A DNA stretch of 64,000 nucleotides. Source: Saccharopolyspora erythraea NRRL 2338 (lineage in GTDB: Bacteria > Actinomycetota > Actinomycetes > Mycobacteriales > Pseudonocardiaceae). The notes under the pieces are model-generated. The model searched no databases, was not told where the DNA came from, and worked only from the letters and a program-made list of their open reading frames with translations. Of this stretch, positions 36,954 to 44,051 are shown one piece after another. Within the stretch, counting starts at the first letter, position 1; each line of letters opens with the position of its first letter. Both the position numbers and the translations under genes were made by a program. The DNA lies in the NCBI RefSeq assembly GCF_000062885.1, contig NC_009142.1, positions 4,577,584 to 4,641,583 on the forward strand, in the 5' to 3' direction.

Positions 36954-38186
36954 TCAGGCCGACCGCAGCGGCAGTTCGGCCAGACCGCGCAGGACCAGGC
37001 TCCCGGTGGGCGCGGGCCGCGGACCGTCGAGCACGAGCTCGTGCTCCACGAGCAGGCTCAGCGCGGCCTGCGCGGTGAGCCGCGCCAGCGGGGCACCGAG
37101 GCAGAAGTGGATGCCGACACCGAAACCGAGGTTGCGCCCGGGTTTGCGGGACACGTCGAGCCGGTCGGGGTCGTCGAACACCGCCGGGTCGCGGTTGGCC
37201 GCGGCCAGCAGCAACAGCACCGGAGAGCCGGCGGCGACGGCGTGGCCGTCGACCTCGGTGTCGCGCAGGGCCACCCGCGAGACGAGCTGGATCGGCCCGT
37301 CGAAGCGCAGCACCTCCTCGACGGCGTCGCCGACCCGGCCGGGGTTTGCGCGCAGCCACGCGAGCTGGTCCGGGTTCTCCAGCAGCGCGAGCATCCCGTT
37401 GCCGATGAGGTGGACCGTGGTGGCGTAGCCGGCGCTGAGCAGCAGCGTGCAGGTCACCACCAGTTCGGTCGCGGTGAGCCGGTCGCCCTCCTGCTCGACG
37501 GCGACCAGCGCGCTCACCAGGTCGTCGCCCGGCTCCGCCCGCCGGCGGGCCGCCAGCTCGGCGAAGTACTCGTGGAAGTGCGCCCGCGCCTCCTCGCGCC
37601 TGGCCAGCTGGTCGGGCGACTGCATGAAGTCCGGGTCCAGCCCGCGGCCCATCGCCTCGGCCCAGGCGCGGAAGCGCTCCTGGTACTCCGGGTCGACGCC
37701 GAGCAGTTCGCACAGCAGCCGTCCGGTCAGCGGATACGCGACCTGCTGGATGACGTCGGCGCTGCCGCCGCCTGCCAGCGCCGCGGCCAGCGACTCGCGA
37801 GCCAGCTCCTGCGCGCGCGGACGCAGCCGCTCCACGATCCGCGCCGAGAACGCGCTGGTCACCAGCGAGCGGATGCGGGTGTGCTCCGGCGGATCGGCGA
37901 AGGTCAGCGGCCGCACCGTGTTGCCTTCGTCGTCGGTGGTGAAGTGTCCGGCGGCCAGTTCGGCCTCACCCCAGCCGAAAGCCTGGTCGCGCAGCACGGC
38001 CGACACCTGCCGGTGCCCCGAGACCAGCCACAGGCCGCCCGGGGTGGCGGTGACCGGGCCGGATTCCCGGATCTCCCGGTAGACGCGGTGCGGGTCGGCG
38101 CGGAACTCCGGGTCGAATGGGTCGAACAGCAGCAGTTGCCGGACCACGTTGGAGTCGACGGGTGGTGCACCCTCGGTCGTCGACAT
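36954..38186 (-). CDS. Cytochrome P450, stand-alone gene beside the PKS operon
   Basis: A 410-residue P450 with heme motif FGVGIHFCLG (Cys362) and ExxR in EEVLRF. The I-helix is SAGYATT: Thr is kept but the usual acid is Ala. It is closely similar along its whole length to the P450 at 33882-35132, so the two arose by duplication. I chose ATG 38186 because GAAAGG lies about 10 bases upstream. A start at ATG 38336 would add 50 residues that do not look like P450 and has no ribosome site. It probably acts on the same polyketide or an intermediate of it. Confidence 0.92.
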   Translation of the reverse strand: MSTTEGAPPVDSNVVRQLLLFDPFDPEFRADPHRVYREIRESGPVTATPGGLWLVSGHRQVSAVLRDQAFGWGEAELAAGHFTTDDEGNTVRPLTFADPPEHTRIRSLVTSAFSARIVERLRPRAQELARESLAAALAGGGSADVIQQVAYPLTGRLLCELLGVDPEYQERFRAWAEAMGRGLDPDFMQSPDQLARREEARAHFHEYFAELAARRRAEPGDDLVSALVAVEQEGDRLTATELVVTCTLLLSAGYATTVHLIGNGMLALLENPDQLAWLRANPGRVGDAVEEVLRFDGPIQLVSRVALRDTEVDGHAVAAGSPVLLLLAAANRDPAVFDDPDRLDVSRKPGRNLGFGVGIHFCLGAPLARLTAQAALSLLVEHELVLDGPRPAPTGSLVLRGLAELPLRSA

Positions 38187-38412
38187 GTCTGGAGCACCTT
38201 TCGTGAGTCCCCGCGGATGCCGTGCCGGGCGGGAAACTGCGGGCGCCCACCAATGGCGGATCTCGGCGGGGAGAGGAACGGTTCGGGAGCCGTGCGTCCG
38301 CGAACCGCTTGACGGAGCACTGTTCCCCAGATGCATTGCGACGTGACAACCGGCGCGGTGGGCCTAGCAGGACGGCTCTTCGCCATCCATCCCCCGATCG
38401 GGTGTCGGGCGG

Positions 38413-38441
38413 AGGCTAACACGGCCCCATCCGACCGTCAA
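38413..38441 (-). promoter_or_regulatory. Candidate promoter of the stand-alone P450
   Basis: TTGACG (38441-38436), a 17-base spacer and TAGCCT (38418-38413) fit the actinobacterial housekeeping pattern TTGACN-N16/18-TANNNT. The leader to ATG 38186 would be about 220 bases. Confidence 0.5.
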
Positions 38442-38453
38442 CGCTTTCCGCGC

Positions 38454-38467
38454 TCGCCGATCGGCGA
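38454..38467. promoter_or_regulatory. 14-base palindrome upstream of the P450 promoter
   Basis: TCGCCGATCGGCGA is a perfect dyad, 13 bases upstream of the -35 box in the transcription sense. That position would suit an activator. Confidence 0.45.
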
Positions 38468-38671
38468 CGAATGTCGTTTCACGGCAAGGAATTCCCGCGC
38501 CGACCGACTGAGTACCCCATCTCCGGGAGTCGGCCTGGACGAGCCGCGGCACGGCAGCCGCGTCCGCTCTCGGTGGCGGAAGGCGACTCGGACGCGACGG
38601 CGCGACGGGGGTCCACTGTGGTCTCGCGGAGGGAGCGGCAGGCACCGCGCCGGAGTCCGAGAGCGCAGCAC

Positions 38672-39277
38672 TCAGGGGGCCGGCGATCCTGGGCCCGCGT
38701 CGCCCACCGGGTCGACGTAGCGCATGACCAGCGTGGCGACCACGTCGGTGCCCGGTGCCTCGTAGACGTGGTCGGCACCGCCGTCGAAGCGGAGGTAGTC
38801 GCCCGGCCCCAGCGTCACCGGGTCCTGCTCGGGACCGGCGACCAGCGTTCCGGAGTGGACGAGGAGCTGCTCGACGACCCGGGGGCGGTGGCCGGGCGAG
38901 ACGTACCGGCTGCCGGCCCGCGCGTACAACCGGTAGATCTCCTGCCGGAAGCCGCCGATGGCGGTGCGGTCCATCAGCTGCACGTCGATGGTGCGCCCGG
39001 AGAGGTCGGCACCGCCCGCGCGCACGAGCACCTGCCGGTCGCCGTCGGCCGCCTCGGTCTCGACGAGCAGTTCACCGAGCGGCACTTCCAGCACCTGCGC
39101 GAGCGCGTAGAGCGTCTCCAGCGTCGGGTTGCGCTGGCCGGCCTCCAGCTCCGACAACGTGCCCTTGCCGATCGCGGCGCGGCGGGCGACCTCCGACAGC
39201 GACAGGCCGCGCACGGACCGGACCGCGCGCAGGTTCGCACCCACCACCTTGACCAGTTCCAACCGGCCTCCTAGCAT
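38672..39277 (-). CDS. XRE-family regulator with C-terminal cupin domain
   Basis: A regulator of about 200 residues. A helix-turn-helix spans roughly residues 12-65 (RSVRGLSLSEVARRA, then GTLSELEAGQRNPT), and the C-terminal half is a cupin sensor ending in GDYLRFDGGADHVYEAP. Such proteins usually control a neighbouring transporter or catabolic gene and bind a small ligand in the cupin. It is divergent from the benE-type transporter with a palindrome in between, so it probably represses that gene and itself. The start is uncertain: ATG 39277 is given, but AGGAGG at 39272-39267 lies inside the frame and would favour TTG 39262. Confidence 0.88.
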   Translation of the reverse strand: MLGGRLELVKVVGANLRAVRSVRGLSLSEVARRAAIGKGTLSELEAGQRNPTLETLYALAQVLEVPLGELLVETEAADGDRQVLVRAGGADLSGRTIDVQLMDRTAIGGFRQEIYRLYARAGSRYVSPGHRPRVVEQLLVHSGTLVAGPEQDPVTLGPGDYLRFDGGADHVYEAPGTDVVATLVMRYVDPVGDAGPGSPAP

Positions 39278-39279
39278 CC

Positions 39280-39303
39280 GATCGTTCCACAAACAGAACG
39301 ATC
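39280..39303. promoter_or_regulatory. Palindromic operator between XRE-cupin regulator and BenE transporter
   Basis: GATCGTTC, 8 bases, GAACGATC: a perfect 8-base inverted repeat in the 42-base divergent gap, touching both starts. A repressor bound here would block both genes. Confidence 0.6.
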
Positions 39304-39319
39304 CGCGAACGGAAGTCAC

Positions 39320-40549
39320 GTGCAGCTGCGCCCGCGCGCCTCCCGCGTGCTCCCAGTGTCCTCCCTGGTGGCCGGAGCCATCACCACGCTGGTCGGGGTC
39401 ACCAGCTCGGCCGCCATCGTGTTCCAGGCCGCCCGGGCGCTCGGCGCGGGCCCGGCCGAGATCGGCTCGTGGGTGCTGGCGCTGGGCGTGGGCATCGGCA
39501 TCACCTCGATCACGCTGTCCCTCCGCCACCGCGCACCGGTGGTCACCGCCTGGTCCACGCCGGGCGCCGCCCTGCTGGCCGCGAGCGCACAAGGTACCTC
39601 GATGGCCGAGGCGGTCGGCGCGTTCCTCGTGGCGGCCGCCCTGACGGTGCTGGTCGGGGTCACCGGCTGGTTCGAGAAGGCGGTCGACCTCATCCCCGCC
39701 TCGATCGCGTCCGCCCTGCTCGGCGGCGTGCTGCTGCGCTTCGGCCTCGACGTCTTCACCACCATGCGGACGCAGTTCTGGCTGGTGCTGGCGATGCTGG
39801 TCGGCTACCTGGTGTGCAAGGCTCTGGTCCCCCGGTACGCGGTCCTGGCCGCTCTCGTCGCGGGGGTCGCGTTCGCGGCCGCGCGGGGAACCCTCCACTT
39901 CGAAGGGGTCCGGCTCGCCACGGCGGTACCGGTGCTCACCTGGCCCGACTGGTCCGCGCACGCGGTGGTCGGCATCGCGGTCCCGCTGTTCGTGATCACC
40001 ATGACCTCGCAGAACCTGCCGGGCGTGGTCACGTTGCGCGCGCACGGCTACACGACGCCGGTCTCGCCGGTGCTGTCGTGGACCGGTCTGGCCAACCTCG
40101 TCCTGGCGCCGCTGGGCTGCTTCGGCATCAACCTCGCCGCCATCACGGCCGCGCTGTGCATGGGCCCCGACGCGCACCGCGACCCCGGGCAGCGATATCG
40201 GGCCGCCGTCGTCTCCGGCGTCTTCTACCTGCTGCTGGGAGTGTTCGGCGCGGCGCTCGGCAGCGTGCTCGGCGCGTTCCCGGTCGCGCTTGTCGCCGCG
40301 CTCGCCGGCATCGGACTGCTCGACACCATCGGCGGCTCGCTGGCGAACGCGACCGCCGACCCCGCCGGCCGCACCGCCGCGTTGATCGCGTTCCTGGTGA
40401 CCGCCTCGGGGCTCGCGCCGTTCGGGATCGCGTCGGTGTTCTGGGGCCTGGTCGCCGGACTCGCCGCCCACGCGATCAGCCGCATGTCCAGGCTCCGCGA
40501 ACGCGGCACCGCCGGAGACGTACAACTCGTCCACAGTGGTGAGTCCTGA
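39320..40549 (+). CDS. benE: BenE-family benzoate/proton symporter
   Basis: A 409-residue membrane transporter of the BenE type, with about 12 hydrophobic segments. The N-terminal region (SSAAIVFQAARALGAGPAEI) and the AWSTPGAALLA stretch are typical. Family members import benzoate or related aromatic acids with protons. GTG 39320 follows GGAAG by 5 bases. No benzoate degradation genes are in the window, so the real substrate could be another small acid. Control by the divergent XRE-cupin protein is inferred from the shared operator. Confidence 0.85.
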   Translation: MQLRPRASRVLPVSSLVAGAITTLVGVTSSAAIVFQAARALGAGPAEIGSWVLALGVGIGITSITLSLRHRAPVVTAWSTPGAALLAASAQGTSMAEAVGAFLVAAALTVLVGVTGWFEKAVDLIPASIASALLGGVLLRFGLDVFTTMRTQFWLVLAMLVGYLVCKALVPRYAVLAALVAGVAFAAARGTLHFEGVRLATAVPVLTWPDWSAHAVVGIAVPLFVITMTSQNLPGVVTLRAHGYTTPVSPVLSWTGLANLVLAPLGCFGINLAAITAALCMGPDAHRDPGQRYRAAVVSGVFYLLLGVFGAALGSVLGAFPVALVAALAGIGLLDTIGGSLANATADPAGRTAALIAFLVTASGLAPFGIASVFWGLVAGLAAHAISRMSRLRERGTAGDVQLVHSGES

Positions 40550-40580
40550 GGTGAACGCCCGGGCCGGCCGAAAGCCGATT

Positions 40581-40601
40581 ACACTACCCCCCTATAGTAT
40601 G
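40581..40601. promoter_or_regulatory. CsoR-like operator overlapping a -10 box
   Basis: The stretch reads ACACTACCCCCCTATAGTAT plus one base: short ACTA/TAGT arms around a run of six C/G, like the G-tract operators of copper-sensing CsoR and related proteins. TATAGT (40593-40598) can serve as the -10 of the downstream metal-related gene. The arms are short, so this is a proposal. Confidence 0.45.
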
Positions 40602-40672
40602 CCTATCGTGGTCTCGCGCCCGCGACGGCCGCATGGACGCGCACCGCATGCCGTCCGCGACTGGAGGGGTGG

Positions 40673-41629
40673 ATGAACACCGCAGCGAGGCTTTCCGCCT
40701 ACGGCGCGGCGCTCGCGCTCGTGTTCGGCGGCGCGTGGGCGGCCGGGGCCGCCCTCGGCCAATCCCCGGGCAACGCGGCGCAGGAACCACACGGCCACAC
40801 GGCGGAGGATGCTCTTGCCGGGCACTTCGGCCCTGAGCACCCCGATGATGGCCACGGCCATGGCGGCGAGGAACACAGCCACGGCGCGGAACCGGTCCCT
40901 GCCGGGCTGCCGTCGACCAACGGCGGCTACACCCTCTCCCCCACCACGACGACGCTGCCGCGTGGCATTGTCAGCGAGTTCTCCTTCCGCATCACCGCTC
41001 CGAGCGGGAAGGCGGTGACCGGGTTCAAGGTCGAGCACGACAAGCGGATGCACCTCGTGCTCGTGCGCCGGGACACCACGGGCTACCAGCACCTGCACCC
41101 GGAGATGTCCCCCGACGGCACGTGGCGGGTTCCGATGCGCATCGACACGGCCGGGACCTACCGCGTGTTCGCCGACTTCGTCCCGGCAGGCGGCACCGCG
41201 CAGACACTCGGCGTCGACCTCTCGGTGCCCGGCGAGTTCACGCCCGCCGCCCACGCGCCGAGCCGGGTCGCCGAGGTCGACGGGTACCAGGTGCGCCTGG
41301 AAGGCGACCTGGTCGCCGGAAGGTCCGCACCGCTGACGGCGGAGGTCACCCGGGGCGGGCTTCCGGTCACCGACCTGCAGCCCTACCTCGCCGCCTACGG
41401 CCACCTCGTCGCGTTGCGCGCCGCGGACCTGGCGTACCTGCACGTCCACCCCGAAGGCGAGCCCGGCGACGGCAACACCCCCGCCGGGCCGCGGATCACC
41501 TTCGACGCCGAGGCGCCCTCGGCCGGGACGTACCGCCTGTTCCTGGACTTCCAGCACAGCGGCGAGGTCCGGACCGCGGAGTTCACCGTGGACGCGCTGC
41601 CCGAGACGACCGGTACGGCCGGGAACTGA
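40673..41629 (+). CDS. Secreted or membrane-anchored His-rich protein, probably metal (copper) related
   Basis: A 318-residue protein with an N-terminal hydrophobic segment (about residues 8-27), then a His-rich stretch (GHTAEDALAGHFG, then DDGHGHGGEEHSHG) suited to binding Cu or Zn. The rest is beta-rich and repeats a His pattern twice: HDKRMHLVLV...YQHLHPE and YGHLVALR...YLHVHPE. Proteins of this layout in actinobacteria often sit near copper ATPases. Here it stands alone behind a CsoR-like site. ATG 40673 follows GGAGGGG. The exact role is unknown; buffering or delivery of metal outside the membrane is inference. Confidence 0.75.
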   Translation: MNTAARLSAYGAALALVFGGAWAAGAALGQSPGNAAQEPHGHTAEDALAGHFGPEHPDDGHGHGGEEHSHGAEPVPAGLPSTNGGYTLSPTTTTLPRGIVSEFSFRITAPSGKAVTGFKVEHDKRMHLVLVRRDTTGYQHLHPEMSPDGTWRVPMRIDTAGTYRVFADFVPAGGTAQTLGVDLSVPGEFTPAAHAPSRVAEVDGYQVRLEGDLVAGRSAPLTAEVTRGGLPVTDLQPYLAAYGHLVALRAADLAYLHVHPEGEPGDGNTPAGPRITFDAEAPSAGTYRLFLDFQHSGEVRTAEFTVDALPETTGTAGN

Positions 41630-41679
41630 CCTCCTCGGCCCGGGACGTGATCGCGGAAGCGTTGGCGTGCAACGGCCTG

Positions 41680-41695
41680 GCCCGAACGATCGGGC
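41680..41695 (+). terminator. Small hairpin after the metal-related gene
   Basis: GCCCGA, a 4-base loop and TCGGGC form a 6-base stem about 50 bases past the stop at 41629. It is short, so it is a weak terminator candidate. Confidence 0.3.
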
Positions 41696-41788
41696 GAACC
41701 CGCGCGGCGGACGCCCGGAAGCGCGACTCGCGCGGCAAGCTGTCCGAGCCAGGGCGCACGCCCGTTCTCCGCACTACAGGGAGCCGAT

Positions 41789-42451
41789 GTGAGAACATCC
41801 TCCGGGCCCGGCCGACGCTCGGTCGTCGCCGTGGTCTCGCTGCTGTTCGCATTCACCGCCGGGACGGCACAGGCCGCTCCCGCGGAGGAACCGCAGGCAC
41901 TCCTGTTCGCCACCAGCAACACCGCGGTCATCACCGATCCCGGCGACCCCAGGCTGGACACGCCGCTGACCGAGTTCGCCCGCGCGGTCCGCGGCATCAT
42001 CCGGGACAACGGCGCCCGCGACGGCCGTTCGGAGCTGCTGGACGGCGTGTTCTGGTCCGGCGAGCTCCAGCGGGCCACCTACGAGCGGTCGCGCTCGTTC
42101 GACGTGCGCGAGACCGACCCGGTCGAGCTGCACCACATCGCCGACCTGGTGCGCAAGGAGTTCGGCCAGGAGTCGGTGCTGACCTTCGAGCACCTGCCGC
42201 GCGACTCCGCGCGCACGGACGCGTTCCTGGTCGAGGTCCCGGGTGTGGACGTCACCGACCTGCACGACGGGCTGGCGACCGACCCACAGGCCCGGGAACG
42301 TCTCGGCGGCGGGTCGGTCACCATGGACGGCGAGCTGGTGCTCGTCGCCGAACTGGCCGACCTCGAACTCGCCCGCGAGTTCGTCGTCCGGCTCGGTGGC
42401 CGGTGGGACGGTGCCGGCCTGCGCTACGGCGACCGGGAGTTCGTCGGCTGA
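41789..42451 (+). CDS. Secreted protein of unknown function
   Basis: A 220-residue protein with a clear signal peptide: basic start, hydrophobic core VVAVVSLLFAFTAG, likely cut after AQA at about residue 29. The mature part is acidic and soluble, with no motif I recognise and no cysteines forming a visible pattern. GTG 41789 follows AGGGAG by 5 bases. Nothing in the context gives a function. Confidence 0.8.
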   Translation: MRTSSGPGRRSVVAVVSLLFAFTAGTAQAAPAEEPQALLFATSNTAVITDPGDPRLDTPLTEFARAVRGIIRDNGARDGRSELLDGVFWSGELQRATYERSRSFDVRETDPVELHHIADLVRKEFGQESVLTFEHLPRDSARTDAFLVEVPGVDVTDLHDGLATDPQARERLGGGSVTMDGELVLVAELADLELAREFVVRLGGRWDGAGLRYGDREFVG

Positions 42452-42638
42452 GCCCGAACCCGGCCACCGGCGATCACCCGCCGGCGGCAGGGGTCCCGTC
42501 GTCGTCGATTCCCAGCGCCAGCCGCATCGCCGCGAGGTAGAGACTCCGGGAGGGTCATGGCGATGGCGAAGCCGTCGCGCCAGGTGAGCGTGCGTCGGAG
42601 GGCGGGTCGCGACGGGTGGGGTCGACGGCGAGTCCGGC

Positions 42639-44051
42639 ATGGCTGTCCATTCGGTGCCGACCGGCCTGCTGGTCACCGTCGGCTACGCGATCGGCTCGAT
42701 CGGCGCGTGGACGGCGATCTGCATCTGGGTGGCGGCGACCCTGATCGGGTTGCTGCAGAACATGCTCTTCGCCGAGATCGCCTCGATGTTGCCCGGCAGC
42801 TCCGGCGGCATCACCCGGTACGCGGCCGAGGGGTGGAAGCGCTACTTCGCCCCGCTGAGCGCCGTCGCGGCGTTCGGGTACTGGATCGGCTGGTCGTTCA
42901 GCATCGCGGTGAACGCCGCCGCGATCGGCGAGCTCGTGCACTCGCAGTGGTTCCCCCAGGTCACCGACGGGTTTCGGCTGCTGTCGCACGAGATCGGGCT
43001 CTCGGAGCTGATCGCGTTGTCGGCGATAGCGGGAGGCTGGGCGCTGAACTACTTCGGCGTCAAGATCGCGGCGAACCTGAACAAGTGCATGAGCGTGGTC
43101 GTCATCGCCGGCCTGGCTGCCCTGGTCGTCAGCGCTCCGGCGAGCGGCGGCTGGGACCTCGCCGACCTGACCTGGTACCAGGGCGGCAACTGGCTGACGC
43201 TGGTCGTGTGGTTCTACGTCACGGCGTGGACCACCTACGGCACGGAGATCCGCGCGTCGTTCGCGCCCGAGTACCGGGACCCCGCACGCGACACCGCACG
43301 CGCGCTGCAACGGGCGACGCTGTTCATGGTCGTGGTCTTCTTCGCCGTCCCGCTGGCGATGTCGGGCGCGATCGGCGAGCAGCGCATCTCCGACGACCCG
43401 CTCTCGGCGTTCGCCCTGGCCTTCCAGCAGTCGCTGGGCACCTCGTCGTGGCTCGGCGTGTCGATCCTGGTGGTCGCGCTGTTCCTGGGCATGGTCTCGA
43501 CGACCGCCGACGGCGGACGCGCGCTCTACGGGCTCGCCGAGGAAGGCATGACGCTCCGGCAGCTGCACTGGCTGAACCGCTGGGGCGTGCCCGGCCGGTC
43601 GCTGACGCTGGACGCGGTGATCAACGCCGTGATCCTGCTGCTGCTCGGCGAACCCCTGAGCATCCTGCTGGCCGGCAACCTCGGCTACCTGGTGGCGATG
43701 ACGCCGGCCGTCGGCTCCTTCCTGCTGCTGCGAAAGGACAGGCCGCACTGGCCGCGGCCGATCAGGCGCGGCCGGATCTGGGTTCCGGTCGCGGCGGCGC
43801 TGTTCGTCTTCGACCTCTTCGTGCTCGTGGTCGGCATGACCCACCCGTCGCCGGCGGGCTACGGCGGATTCCGGGAGACCGCGGCCGGGGTCGGCATCCT
43901 GCTCATCTCGGTGGTGCTGTTCGCCTACCGGCGGCTGGTGCAGGACCGGAAGCCACTCCGATGGCGGATCGAGACTCCGGTCCTGCCGCCCGAGAATGCC
44001 CAACTCGCAGCGGACACCGCCGCGGCCGACGGGAAACCAACGCAGAAATGA
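42639..44051 (+). CDS. APC-family amino acid/amine permease, N-terminus possibly damaged
   Basis: A 470-residue permease of the APC superfamily with about 11 membrane segments. Its stop overlaps the start of the flavin amine oxidase by ATGA, so it probably imports the amine that enzyme oxidises. The frame from ATG 42639 begins in the middle of what should be the first membrane helix (SVPTGLLVTVG) and has no good ribosome site. A well-placed start (GGGAGG, then ATG 42557) lies 82 bases upstream in another frame and encodes MAMAKPSRQVSVRR. An in-frame TGA at 42585 blocks extension of the main frame. A one-base indel near 42590-42630, real or from sequencing, would join the two. Confidence 0.8.
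   Translation: MAVHSVPTGLLVTVGYAIGSIGAWTAICIWVAATLIGLLQNMLFAEIASMLPGSSGGITRYAAEGWKRYFAPLSAVAAFGYWIGWSFSIAVNAAAIGELVHSQWFPQVTDGFRLLSHEIGLSELIALSAIAGGWALNYFGVKIAANLNKCMSVVVIAGLAALVVSAPASGGWDLADLTWYQGGNWLTLVVWFYVTAWTTYGTEIRASFAPEYRDPARDTARALQRATLFMVVVFFAVPLAMSGAIGEQRISDDPLSAFALAFQQSLGTSSWLGVSILVVALFLGMVSTTADGGRALYGLAEEGMTLRQLHWLNRWGVPGRSLTLDAVINAVILLLLGEPLSILLAGNLGYLVAMTPAVGSFLLLRKDRPHWPRPIRRGRIWVPVAAALFVFDLFVLVVGMTHPSPAGYGGFRETAAGVGILLISVVLFAYRRLVQDRKPLRWRIETPVLPPENAQLAADTAAADGKPTQK

Larger units (their letters stand above)
38187..38671. other. 485-base intergenic region between the P450 and the XRE-cupin regulator
   Basis: I see no gene in this stretch. It contains a good minus-strand promoter (38413-38441) and a 14-base palindrome (38454-38467). 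It is the likely right border of the polyketide cluster, since genes beyond it have no evident biosynthetic role. Confidence 0.6.

Noticed and set aside
38187-38336. 50-residue N-terminal extension of the stand-alone P450
   Set aside because: No ribosome site at 38336, no similarity to P450 N-termini, and a good ribosome site precedes ATG 38186.
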